The notes under the pieces are model-generated. The model was not told the origin of the DNA. It ran no database searches and saw only the letters and a list, made by a program, of their open reading frames with translations. From positions 1 to 64,000 of the forward strand of contig CAXBML010000005.1 in assembly GCA_963976875.1 (NCBI GenBank): DNA of 64,000 bases, read 5' to 3'. Below are positions 53,207-61,981 of the stretch, piece after piece. Position 1 is the first letter of the stretch, and each line of letters opens with the position of its first letter. The position numbers were made by a program, and so were the translations under genes. This DNA comes from Berkiella_A sp963976875 (GTDB lineage Bacteria > Pseudomonadota > Gammaproteobacteria > Berkiellales > Berkiellaceae).

Positions 53207-54481
53207 ATGCAAATGGACAAGCATTTAATTCGTGGTGGTAACCCTCTATTTGGTGAGGTCAAAATTTCGGGCGCTAAGAACAGTGTTTTGCCTATATTGA
53301 TGGCATGTTTGTTAACAGACCAATCTGTAAGTGTCCGCAATATCCCACACTTGAACGATGTAACGACCACAATGGCGCTTCTTGGGCAAATGGGCGCGAA
53401 CTTGACCGTGCTAGATGATTTGGATATTGAGGTAAATGCAAGTCAGGTAAACCAATTTTGTGCGCCGTATGATTTAGTTCGCACCATGCGTGCTTCTATT
53501 TTAGTATTGGGCCCATTGCTTACCAAATATGGGAAAGCACGGGTATCCTTGCCCGGAGGTTGTGCTATTGGCTCTCGTCCCGTTGACTTCCATGTATTAG
53601 GCCTGAGAAAAATGGGCGCAGATATTACGGTAGAAGGTGGGTATATAGAAGCCAGCGTTAAAGGGCGGTTAAAAGGTGCGGAAATCACATTTGACGTCGT
53701 CTCTGTAACCGGAACAGAAAATCTTATGATGGCCGCTGTTCTGGCAAAAGGCACCACAATCCTAAAAAATGCCGCTCGTGAGCCTGAAGTATCTGACTTA
53801 GCCAAATTTTTAAACACGCTAGGGGCGCAAATATCTGGGTATGGTACTAGCACCATTACCATAGAAGGTGTCGATGCTCTGAAGGGCGGAGAATATAATG
53901 TTCTGCCAGATAGAGTTGAAACAGGCACATATTTGGTGGCTGGAGCCATGACGCAAGGTAAAGTCACCGCTAAAAACACCTCGCCTGAAATTTTAACCTC
54001 TGTACTTGAAAAGCTGAGTGAAACAGGTGCGTATATCACATATGGTGATGATTGGATTACCCTAGATATGCAGGGTAAGAGACCTAAAGCAGTGAGTATT
54101 ATAACAGAACCTTACCCAGGATTTCCTACCGACATGCAAGCGCAATTTTTGGCTATGAATACCATCGCTGAAGGCAAAGCAGACGTAACAGAAACTGTAT
54201 TTGAAAATCGCTTCATGCATGCCCAAGAGCTGAGAAGAATGGGGGCCAATATCAAAATTAATGGTAACTGTGCCAGAGCCACTGGTATTCGTGATTTAAA
54301 AGGCGCACCCGTAATGGCGACAGACTTAAGAGCCTCCGCTAGTTTAGTTCTAGCAGGTTTAGTGGCAGAGGGACAAACTTTGGTAGACAGAATTTATCAT
54401 ATCGACCGAGGTTATGAGTGTATAGAAGAAAAACTGGCACAACTAGGTGCTGATATTAAACGTATTCCTGCACAATCATAA
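53207..54481 (+). CDS. murA: UDP-N-acetylglucosamine 1-carboxyvinyltransferase
   Basis: 424 residues, EPSP-synthase-like fold. Transfers enolpyruvate from PEP to UDP-GlcNAc, the first committed step of peptidoglycan synthesis and the fosfomycin target. Lys24 is in ISGAKNSVLP and catalytic Cys119 in LPGGCAIGSRPVD, so it should be fosfomycin-sensitive at the target level. Two in-frame ATGs (53207, 53213) are both possible starts. Confidence 0.97.
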   Translation: MQMDKHLIRGGNPLFGEVKISGAKNSVLPILMACLLTDQSVSVRNIPHLNDVTTTMALLGQMGANLTVLDDLDIEVNASQVNQFCAPYDLVRTMRASILVLGPLLTKYGKARVSLPGGCAIGSRPVDFHVLGLRKMGADITVEGGYIEASVKGRLKGAEITFDVVSVTGTENLMMAAVLAKGTTILKNAAREPEVSDLAKFLNTLGAQISGYGTSTITIEGVDALKGGEYNVLPDRVETGTYLVAGAMTQGKVTAKNTSPEILTSVLEKLSETGAYITYGDDWITLDMQGKRPKAVSIITEPYPGFPTDMQAQFLAMNTIAEGKADVTETVFENRFMHAQELRRMGANIKINGNCARATGIRDLKGAPVMATDLRASASLVLAGLVAEGQTLVDRIYHIDRGYECIEEKLAQLGADIKRIPAQS

Positions 54482-54493
54482 TGTGATTATTAT

Positions 54494-55147
54494 ATGAACC
54501 TAAACCCAACAGAATTTCCACAAGACGAAAAGCCCTTTAGTATCGATGGGGATGTAGGCATATTGGAGTGTGTTGCAAAGTCTGTCGAGAACCCCAAAGG
54601 TTTAGGTATTATTTGCCATCCTCATCCTTTATACCAAGGCAGTATGCATAATAAAGTTGTTCATACTGCCGCTCGTGCTTTTAACAATAAAAACTTAAAT
54701 ACCATACGTTTCAACTATAGGGGTGTGGGGGAAAGTGAAGGTGAGTTTGGAGACTCGATTGGAGAAGTCGAGGATTTAAATGCCGTGATTCGCTGGGCAC
54801 AATCTGTCATGCCTAACCATAAGCTATGGCTGGCCGGTTTCTCTTTTGGCTCCTTCATCGCCGCGAAAGGTGCCATTTTACACCCGTGCCAGCAATTATT
54901 CACTATTGCGCCCGCTGTGCATCACCAGCCTTATGAGCAAGTAGCGAATGTGGCTTGTCCTTGGGTTGTGATTCAAGGCACCCAAGATGAAGTCGTACCT
55001 CCAGAACAAGTTTATGATTGGTTTCAACGCCAACAAGCCCAATCTCACAATGCCATGCAATTAATCAAATTAGATGCTTCGCACTATTATCATGGCACTT
55101 TGGTTATACTCAGAGCTTATATCGAAAGCACTTTTTTAGATATTTAA
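54494..55147 (+). CDS. Alpha/beta hydrolase (COG2945 type)
   Basis: 217 residues. An alpha/beta hydrolase with the N-terminal CHPHPLYQGSMHNKVVH oxyanion region, NYRGVGESEG, nucleophile Ser117 in AGFSFGS, Asp in GTQDEVVPP and His in DASHYYHG. COG2945 enzymes are widespread; their substrates are mostly undefined. Starts 12 bases after murA, so likely cotranscribed. Confidence 0.85.
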   Translation: MNLNPTEFPQDEKPFSIDGDVGILECVAKSVENPKGLGIICHPHPLYQGSMHNKVVHTAARAFNNKNLNTIRFNYRGVGESEGEFGDSIGEVEDLNAVIRWAQSVMPNHKLWLAGFSFGSFIAAKGAILHPCQQLFTIAPAVHHQPYEQVANVACPWVVIQGTQDEVVPPEQVYDWFQRQQAQSHNAMQLIKLDASHYYHGTLVILRAYIESTFLDI

Positions 55148-55218
55148 AGCAGACGTTTTGGGGAACCTGAAAAATATCTACGTAGTGTTTTCCTAGCGCA
55201 GCCACGTCCGGTTTTTTA

Positions 55219-55269
55219 GATGAGCATAGCGAATCAGTTCCCTCTCCCAATTCTGGGAGAGGGCGGCCG
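55219..55269 (+). repeat. 51-base repeat with hairpin, left copy
   Basis: The stretch contains a perfect ten-pair palindrome CCCTCTCCCA-ATTC-TGGGAGAGGG (55240-55263), preceded by GATGAGCATAGCGAATCAG. A second copy lies inverted at 56642-56693, on the far side of the insertion sequence. Probably a dispersed intergenic repeat that may also act as a terminator for the hydrolase gene. Confidence 0.75.
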
Positions 55270-55272
55270 TAG

Positions 55273-56572
55273 GTACAAACCGGGCACATGGGTTACAGAT
55301 TAAACCGGGCACATAGGTAACGGGTATACAATCCAGGCAAGGAGGACTTGCCTATGAGTTGGAGAGATATCTGTCCTATGGATGAGAGAATAAAGTTTAT
55401 TGCAGCGGTACGAGAAAATAAGAGCTCGATGAGTAAAATATGCCAACGCTTTGGTATAAGTAGAAAAACGGGTTACAAGTGGCTAGAACGTTATGAAGAA
55501 GAAGGCCCTCAGGGTCTTTACGAGCACTCAAGAGCTCGTAAAACACAGTCACACCAGACACCGAGCAATCAGTTAAAGCGGATTATAAAAGCAAAGCGTA
55601 AGTTTAAGGATTGGGGTCCTAAGAAGTTAAAAGCATGGTTAGAAAGTGAGTACTCTCTAGAAAGGTGGCCGGCAGCCAGCACTATTGGAGACATCCTTAA
55701 AAAGCATGGGATGGTCGAGCCAAGAAAAATACGAAGGTCTGTTTCACCGCAAACAACCCCATTTAGCGACTGTAATACCTCTAATGATGTATGGAGCGCA
55801 GACTTTAAGGGACAATTTAGAACAGGTGATAAAAAGTATTGTTATCCCTTAACGATAACAGACAACCATAGTAGGTTTATTATTGCTTGTGATGGCTACT
55901 TAAATCCAACATTAAAAAATGTACAAAAAAGCATGATAAATGCTTTTAAAACATATGGTTTACCAAAGGCAATTAGAACTGATAATGGGACGCCTTTTGC
56001 ATCTACAAGTGTAGGTGGAATTTCTCAGTTATCAATGTGGTGGCTTAAGTTGAACATCTATCCAGAAAGAATAGATTTAGGTCATCCTGAACAAAATGGA
56101 AGGCATGAAAGAATGCATAGAACATTAAAGAAAGCTACAGCCTTACCTGCCCAAGGAAATCTTGGTCGTCAAAATAAAGCTTTTAAAAAATTTATAGATG
56201 AGTTCAACTATATCAGACCGCATGAAGCTCTTGGCAATAATAAACCATGTAATGTATATAATGGCTCCGATAAAGAATACCCTAGCAAGATGCCGGAAGT
56301 TGTATATCCAGAAGAAAGGTTAATTAGAAAGGTTCGAAGTAATGGGCAAGTTAAATTGAATGGAAAGCTCATATTTATTTCAGAATTACTGTACGGTGAG
56401 CCCGTTGGAATATTGCAAATAGAGGATGGTATATGGGATATTGCCTTCTCTCGGCTTGGACTTGGCATTATTGATGAAAGAAGAGGGAAACTTATCAGAT
56501 ATGATAAGTTCTACGACTAAAAGTGTTACCCATGTGACCGGTCTATAGTGTTACCTATGTGACCGGTCGTAC
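55273..56572 (+). mobile_element. IS481-like insertion sequence with doubled terminal repeats
   Basis: About 1.3 kb with one transposase gene. Each end carries two tandem copies of an 18-base repeat: ACCGGGCACATGGGTTAC (55279-55296) and ACCGGGCACATAGGTAAC (55304-55321) on the left, and GTTACCCATGTGACCGGT (56525-56542) and GTTACCTATGTGACCGGT (56550-56567) in inverted order on the right. GTAC occurs just outside both. The outer limits are approximate and I see no certain target duplication. Confidence 0.85.
55354..56520 (+). CDS. IS481-family transposase (DDE)
   Basis: 388 residues from ATG 55354, eight bases after GGAGG. It has an N-terminal helix-turn-helix (ICQRFGISRKTGYKWLERY) and an rve catalytic core with the DD35E triad: Asp near 150 (VWSADFKG), Asp near 210 (RTDNGTPF) and Glu near 246 (HPEQNGRHERMHR). 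The frame is intact from start to stop, so the element may be active. Confidence 0.92.
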   Translation: MSWRDICPMDERIKFIAAVRENKSSMSKICQRFGISRKTGYKWLERYEEEGPQGLYEHSRARKTQSHQTPSNQLKRIIKAKRKFKDWGPKKLKAWLESEYSLERWPAASTIGDILKKHGMVEPRKIRRSVSPQTTPFSDCNTSNDVWSADFKGQFRTGDKKYCYPLTITDNHSRFIIACDGYLNPTLKNVQKSMINAFKTYGLPKAIRTDNGTPFASTSVGGISQLSMWWLKLNIYPERIDLGHPEQNGRHERMHRTLKKATALPAQGNLGRQNKAFKKFIDEFNYIRPHEALGNNKPCNVYNGSDKEYPSKMPEVVYPEERLIRKVRSNGQVKLNGKLIFISELLYGEPVGILQIEDGIWDIAFSRLGLGIIDERRGKLIRYDKFYD

Positions 56573-56641
56573 AGCTAAGCGAAAGCGCAGAAAACCCGAT
56601 GAGGGTTACTGACAGTTTCAACTTAACCCTCACCAAGCCTG

Positions 56642-56693
56642 CGGCCAGCCTCTCTCCCAGCATTGGGAGAGGGACTGATTCGCTCCGCTCATC
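56642..56693 (-). repeat. 51-base repeat with hairpin, right (inverted) copy
   Basis: Reverse complement of the left copy at 55219-55269 with a few changes, including CTCTCTCCCA-GCAT-TGGGAGAGGG in place of the perfect palindrome. About 69 bases separate it from the insertion sequence; that strip contains AACCC-GATG-AGGGTT and AACCCTCACC motifs and no gene. Confidence 0.75.
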
Positions 56694-56869
56694 ACATACG
56701 TTTTTTATTTTGCCTCGCTTTGTAACTCAAATGTATAGAAACTCGTCGTATTGCCTAATTTCTAAAATTACAGTGTACCCACACCAAATTACCTTTAATA
56801 GATTGAACTTTCTCATCCTTGTTCAGTCCAACCACTATATAAGAGCCTAAATTCGCAGGAGAAATGGCT

Positions 56870-59800
56870 ATGGGTTGGTGGTCAAATTTAGTTTCAAAAA
56901 AAGAAGCGGCAGATAACTCTGATGTTGCCAAGCAGGGTAAAGCTGTCGTAAAGCCGGTTGCTGGTTTTATGGAGAAATGGTTGGGTAAAAAAGAAAAAGA
57001 AAATGAGGTAAGAGTTAGGGGAGAGACTCTATCGGAAAAAGAAGCAAAAGCAGAAATTAAAAGGCGTGAAAAGGCAGCCAAAAAGGCAGTCGTTAGAAAA
57101 GAACAAAGTCTTAAAGAGTTGTATACTGCAAAATCCAAACGTAGGCAGAGAAGACAGCACAGAATTGAAAGAGAAAGATTTGGGGCTCGTGGACGATGGC
57201 GTGAAGATCAGGAAGAGGCGATTGAATATTTTCCAGGTAAAGATGTTCGTTGGGAAATTTTGCAACAACAAAATCTAAAGAGAGATATTGAGGAGATTGC
57301 GGCACCCTTTATAGAAGGTAAATCAATTTCCGCTTTTAGTTTAGATGATATGCTGGCTGAGTTTACAGCACAAGAACTTAAATTTGATGATGCCATATCT
57401 AAAGCTGGCGAAAAAGAAAGACGAAATTTAGAGCAGCGTAAGAAAGAATTACAAGAAGTACGGGATCGGTATGAACAAAAAATGAGCGCGTACAGTCTTA
57501 ACGCGATCATGATTAAAAATAGCCTACAACAAGAAAATACAGCTTGGCAAGGGCTTGATAAAGGAGATGAGCCAAATAAAACGGTTAGAAAGCAATTAGT
57601 AGAGATTGCATCTGAAAATATAGAGGCAGTGGCTGATAAAATTCCGGTCCTTGGCAAAGTATTGGGGCCTATTGCTAAAGCCTACGGGCAACTAAAAGTA
57701 ACAATTTCTGAAATTACCGATGCCACTAGAAATATATCAGCGGGTACCCGAAGGTTAAATTCTATGGGGCGGATATTTGGTGCTATTTCTGGTGCTATTG
57801 CAGGTGCTGTCATCATGGGGGGCGCTTTGGCAGCAGCGGGTTCTGTTGTACCAATCGTGGGTACTGCAATTGGTGGGGTAACAGGTATTATTGCTGGCGC
57901 CATTATGGGGGCTGCGGCCGGCGGCCCATTGGGTGTAAAAGTTTTTAGAGCTGTCGCGAGTAAGAATAAGAAGCTTAAAAAAGAGTTAGATTTTGAAATG
58001 GAGTATACCCAACTCAAACAAAATCGAAAAATTTATGGCTTCAGTGAAGACATGCAATTGAATGCATACTCATACTTGAATCGTGAAATTGACAGGTTAG
58101 GAAAGACTGAGTCTAAAAATTTGCAGAAACTAAAGAAAAACTCATTAGAAGAAGGTCGTGATCAATCTATGCTCAAGCTTTGTGTCTATTTCATTGGGCA
58201 AGAAAAAGTTCTAAGGCGGGGGATTCATAGCTTGGGCATGGAGACTATTCAAAACAGAAGTCAGCGATCCGTTTTATTAGGACAAAGACGACTGATAAAA
58301 GAACGAGAGGCTGATATAGAAGCTTTACAAGAGCAGTATGAACAAAACATATTACCTTTTATTAAAAAAAGAGAGGCGTTATTAAATACTATAATAGAGT
58401 CGGTTGAGTCTGAAAATGTGAGTATGGCTAATCATAATCTTGCCGTCGGATCTGCAAATGATTTGATGAAAACGTTGGTCGAAACAAAAAAGATATCAAC
58501 GGAACAGATAAGAGCGGGAATGAAAAGACCAGGGGCTATTGAAGGATTGATCAAAGCGAAAATGAGTGAAGGTGAAGTTGAGTTTGGTTCAGGTAATGAG
58601 ATTACAGAAGAAAACATGATAGAGTTAGTAAAACAAGCATTTGAACTTGAGTTGCTAGAACGAGAGCTTAGAGACAAGGCAGCTACGTTAAAGATCGAAG
58701 ACTATGAACAAAGTCCGCAAGAAAAACTAATAGAAGATAAAGCAAAGATACAGAGATATCTAGAAAGAAATCAGAAACAAGGTGAAGCGATTCAAGATAG
58801 ACGTTTTGAAATGATGCGTGAACGTGATGGGATTTTAGATATTTTAAAAGAATTTAGAAAACCCTCTGAAGTCTTTAACAAAAAAAGACATAATTATATT
58901 TACCATGATTTGCAAAAGCTCGATATCTCAGGGATTGTAGAACAACAGGGAGATCCTATTGGGGATTTATTTGAAATTAAAAAAGATTTTACTGATAAAA
59001 CAGGTCTAAGCGATACGATCTCTAAGCCTAGAGATGTGCGCAGTTTTGATAGTTACTCTGTTGGGGGAGATAGCGAAGGATATACGCAAGAAAAAGAAAA
59101 TAATGAGATGATACGGGCTGAGTTTAGAGAAGACATGCGGGAAAATGCTTTTCGGTATGCTCAAGAAGAAGCCAGTTTACATGATGATGAGTTTTGGCGA
59201 ATGAATCTTTCAGATAGAGCGCTTAGTGAAATTTCAAAACAGTGTGAGGGCGATGAAAAGAAAATAGCTATTTTGCAAAAATTACGTGAGCTTGGAAGTG
59301 AAACAAAACTTTCAAATTTAATCGCACAAATCAGTGCCAGTGACGGTTCAGATGTTGTTGCCTTAAATAACAAAACCAATCGATTGCTGGGTGATTTACT
59401 GCAGATACAAAGTACCTTTCATTTACCAGAAAATATCCTAGAATCAAAGATTGATGCCTTGCAAGATATTCAGCAATGTCTTGAGCTGGGTATGATAAAA
59501 GATGTTTATATTCGCCGCGATTTAAAGCAACACCATGAGTCGGTACTCCAAGAATTACTGCCTTACTCCCCAGAAGGCATAGTGATGCACACTAGAACAG
59601 AAAGTGGTACTTTAGAGCCGGGGCTAAAAAGAGCTGATGTATTACAACATATGGCTGCTAAGAAAATTTTGGATAATTCGAGTTTTAAGCAAGAAGTTTC
59701 TAAATTTGTGCAAAAAGACTTACTTTCATTGGATGAGCTGATAGTACATGTTCAAAACTTCAACAAGCTCAATTTTGATAGTAGTGCTGTGCCAATGAAT

Positions 59801-60604
59801 CTTTCGCTCTTATTAGGCGAAGCTTCAGATTCTTTGAATAATATTTCTAAATTACAATCTGAGTTACAGAAAAAATATGATCACAGAAAGGCTTTTCAGC
59901 TAGTGTCTGAAGCACATCAATTGAGAAATTGCTTAAATGAAATCGGCAAGACAATGGGGACCCAATTGGGTGCGCAACAGCATATTGATATAACCAATAT
60001 ACTGAAACCTTATTACGATAACATTGATTCTATTTCTGGGTTATCCATTGCACATGAAGATATTCAGCAAATGGAAGCCGCATTTGCCCATACACGAGAA
60101 ACAGAAGAGAAAGAAGTGCCTTTGCGGAAGGAGGTTGATCCTGAGTTAGTAGAAAAGCAGGATCAAAAGTCCGTAAATCACAAAAAACGTGAAGCAACCC
60201 TCACGGCATATGATGCTTTCCTAGGTGAGTCTACACATGTTGAGCCATCAGCAGGCGAGTCAAATTGGGTCGCAGCTAAGCCTCGTGTTCCAGAAACCCC
60301 ATCAGGAGCAACGGAACTATCAGGAGGCGAATCCACTTGGGTTCCTGCTAAGCCTCATGCTTTAGAAGAGCCATCAGGACCATCAGATCCATCATCATCT
60401 TCTTTAGAAGCGGATCCTGGTGATACCGCATCAGATGAAATAGGCTTAGATCCCAAAAATAGGGATGACTCTACAGATTCAGTATTAGATAAAGAAAACC
60501 AAGATCCAGTACTGACGGAAAAAAAGAAAACAGAATCTAAGCAGTCTGATGGGCGAAGAAAAGTAGTGCCCCTAGCTAAACGCAATAGAAGAGGTGGTGG
60601 TTAA
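56870..60604 (+). CDS. Giant coiled-coil protein with glycine-zipper membrane segment
   Basis: 1244 residues from ATG 56870 (AGGAG eight bases upstream; an ATG at 56864 is too close to it). No family is recognised. The N-terminal ~200 residues are very basic and coiled-coil (SKRRQRRQHRIERERF). Residues about 300-360 are a long Gly/Ala-rich hydrophobic stretch (AISGAIAGAVIMGGALAAAG, GTAIGGVTGIIAGAIMGAAAGG) like glycine-zipper membrane inserts. A helical, Glu/Lys-rich stretch follows to about 1090. The last ~150 residues are disordered, Pro/Ser/Glu-rich, with a repeated GES-x-W-V-x-AKP motif. Size, helices, membrane segment and disordered tail suit a secreted effector or surface protein; no signal peptide is visible. 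Confidence 0.85.
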   Translation: MGWWSNLVSKKEAADNSDVAKQGKAVVKPVAGFMEKWLGKKEKENEVRVRGETLSEKEAKAEIKRREKAAKKAVVRKEQSLKELYTAKSKRRQRRQHRIERERFGARGRWREDQEEAIEYFPGKDVRWEILQQQNLKRDIEEIAAPFIEGKSISAFSLDDMLAEFTAQELKFDDAISKAGEKERRNLEQRKKELQEVRDRYEQKMSAYSLNAIMIKNSLQQENTAWQGLDKGDEPNKTVRKQLVEIASENIEAVADKIPVLGKVLGPIAKAYGQLKVTISEITDATRNISAGTRRLNSMGRIFGAISGAIAGAVIMGGALAAAGSVVPIVGTAIGGVTGIIAGAIMGAAAGGPLGVKVFRAVASKNKKLKKELDFEMEYTQLKQNRKIYGFSEDMQLNAYSYLNREIDRLGKTESKNLQKLKKNSLEEGRDQSMLKLCVYFIGQEKVLRRGIHSLGMETIQNRSQRSVLLGQRRLIKEREADIEALQEQYEQNILPFIKKREALLNTIIESVESENVSMANHNLAVGSANDLMKTLVETKKISTEQIRAGMKRPGAIEGLIKAKMSEGEVEFGSGNEITEENMIELVKQAFELELLERELRDKAATLKIEDYEQSPQEKLIEDKAKIQRYLERNQKQGEAIQDRRFEMMRERDGILDILKEFRKPSEVFNKKRHNYIYHDLQKLDISGIVEQQGDPIGDLFEIKKDFTDKTGLSDTISKPRDVRSFDSYSVGGDSEGYTQEKENNEMIRAEFREDMRENAFRYAQEEASLHDDEFWRMNLSDRALSEISKQCEGDEKKIAILQKLRELGSETKLSNLIAQISASDGSDVVALNNKTNRLLGDLLQIQSTFHLPENILESKIDALQDIQQCLELGMIKDVYIRRDLKQHHESVLQELLPYSPEGIVMHTRTESGTLEPGLKRADVLQHMAAKKILDNSSFKQEVSKFVQKDLLSLDELIVHVQNFNKLNFDSSAVPMNLSLLLGEASDSLNNISKLQSELQKKYDHRKAFQLVSEAHQLRNCLNEIGKTMGTQLGAQQHIDITNILKPYYDNIDSISGLSIAHEDIQQMEAAFAHTRETEEKEVPLRKEVDPELVEKQDQKSVNHKKREATLTAYDAFLGESTHVEPSAGESNWVAAKPRVPETPSGATELSGGESTWVPAKPHALEEPSGPSDPSSSSLEADPGDTASDEIGLDPKNRDDSTDSVLDKENQDPVLTEKKKTESKQSDGRRKVVPLAKRNRRGGG

Positions 60605-60765
60605 TCACCGATTTGACTGATGTCCAGGTAAATTGTTTGTGTGAACTATAAACATTATCTTTCGTATTTATAGCGCAATGCTTTTCCCTGATCTAGCAGG
60701 GTAGATAAGTTCCACTTTTTGACCAAATACAAACCTTCCAATTCAGATTTTTTAAAGTGATTCTG

Positions 60766-60771
60766 TATAAT
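60766..60771 (+). promoter_or_regulatory. Possible -10 element upstream of the small membrane gene
   Basis: A perfect TATAAT preceded by TG lies 45 bases before the GTG start at 60816. No clear -35 at the proper spacing. Confidence 0.35.
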
Positions 60772-60815
60772 GGTCGAAATGAGAATATCTCCAATGTTAT
60801 TGTAAATGGTCTAAT

Positions 60816-61145
60816 GTGATAAAAAACATCAGTGTTATATTTTTAATCGGGTTTATATTACCATTTACTTTTTTGTGGGCAAACCCAAATACTGATAATG
60901 TATCTACTGTACAAACTAATCATGACGGTGTTCAAGCGACAGCCCCAACGTTAAAAGTTGAATCAACAGATAGATCATTAGACTCAGAAGAGACTGAGTC
61001 TGGAACGGGGGCAATCTTATTGGGAGCGGCTATGACGGCTGTGTTTTTCTCTGTTCTATTTTTATCATTGATTTTACTGGGTAAAATATATAAAAAACGA
61101 TCTTTGAACAATATTAAAAGAGTGTTAATAAATGATCACAATTAG
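60816..61145 (+). CDS. Small exported or membrane protein, unknown
   Basis: 109 residues from GTG 60816. An N-terminal hydrophobic signal segment (VIFLIGFILPFTFLWA) is followed by a polar Thr/Asp/Ser/Glu-rich stretch (about 24-65) and a transmembrane segment (GAILLGAAMTAVFFSVLFLSLILLG, about 66-90) with a basic C-terminal end. No family recognised; the last part loosely resembles small membrane subunits such as OadG. Overlaps the next gene by 14 bases, so the two are coupled. Confidence 0.6.
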   Translation: MIKNISVIFLIGFILPFTFLWANPNTDNVSTVQTNHDGVQATAPTLKVESTDRSLDSEETESGTGAILLGAAMTAVFFSVLFLSLILLGKIYKKRSLNNIKRVLINDHN

Positions 61146-61956
61146 CTATATGGCCATGGGAATTTTGATTGCCACTATTAATTGTCTATTGTTAATAGCA
61201 ATAGCACTATTTTTAATCTTGTATTTAAAAAACCAGAAAGATGTTTCATCTATCAAACAATGGACAAATACAGTTGCCCACAACAGAACGACACGCATTG
61301 ATGAGTTAAAAAGCTTGTTAGCGAGTGGTTTACAGCTTGATGAGGCTAAAAAATCAGAAGTGGCTCAGACACTCAGCGATAAAGAAACAGAACTATATAC
61401 ATTAATTGCTGAAACTTATATAAACAGAGATAACTGTGAATTGCTGTCACTGGATAATAAGGTCGAGACATTATTTAAAGTATACATAGATGTCGTTATG
61501 GCAAATGCTACAATGGATAATAATTTGGCTGAAGATAATAAGCAAATTATGGTTTCGCTTCGGACTATTTTTACAAAATATATGTTGGCAACCGGTACTA
61601 AGTTAGATGAATCTCAAGAGTATTCAGTCGATCAGATTTTAGAGCTCGTGGAACAAAATGACATTAATAAATCTAATGTTATAATTGAAGAAGATGTGAG
61701 TGACAAAACTGATATTCCAGAAATTGAGCGTACACCAGACGCAGCTCCTAAAATGGTTGAACCAGCGCAAGATCAAATTTTGGAAGGGGCGATCAATAAT
61801 GAGCCATCTCAGGTGGTAGAGCAAATTGAAGTTCTAAATCAACCTGAAGATAAACCTGAAGATAAAACGGTATCAGAAATTATCCCAGAAGCCAGTCTCG
61901 CATCATCCGAAATTAACAAGCCAAATGATAATTTGGATGAAAATCCACACGAATAA
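61132..61956 (+). CDS. Membrane-anchored protein with acidic disordered tail, unknown
   Basis: 274 residues. One N-terminal transmembrane segment (MGILIATINCLLLIAIALFLILYL), a helical middle part (about 40-185) and an acidic C-terminal tail of about 90 residues rich in Glu, Pro, Asp and Asn with a repeated PEDKPEDK. No family recognised. It overlaps the preceding small membrane gene and is followed after 25 bases by the patatin gene, so the three may be cotranscribed. Confidence 0.65.
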   Translation: MITISYMAMGILIATINCLLLIAIALFLILYLKNQKDVSSIKQWTNTVAHNRTTRIDELKSLLASGLQLDEAKKSEVAQTLSDKETELYTLIAETYINRDNCELLSLDNKVETLFKVYIDVVMANATMDNNLAEDNKQIMVSLRTIFTKYMLATGTKLDESQEYSVDQILELVEQNDINKSNVIIEEDVSDKTDIPEIERTPDAAPKMVEPAQDQILEGAINNEPSQVVEQIEVLNQPEDKPEDKTVSEIIPEASLASSEINKPNDNLDENPHE

Positions 61957-61981
61957 ATGATGTATTGATTTAAGGTATGGC

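Noticed and set aside
53443..54039. 198-codon frame antisense to murA
   Set aside because: Shadow of a certain gene; composition follows the murA codons.
57208..58017. Antisense frames of 149 and 111 codons within the giant coiled-coil gene
   Set aside because: Their Ser/Leu/Pro-rich composition mirrors the Lys/Glu-rich sense gene; no start signals.
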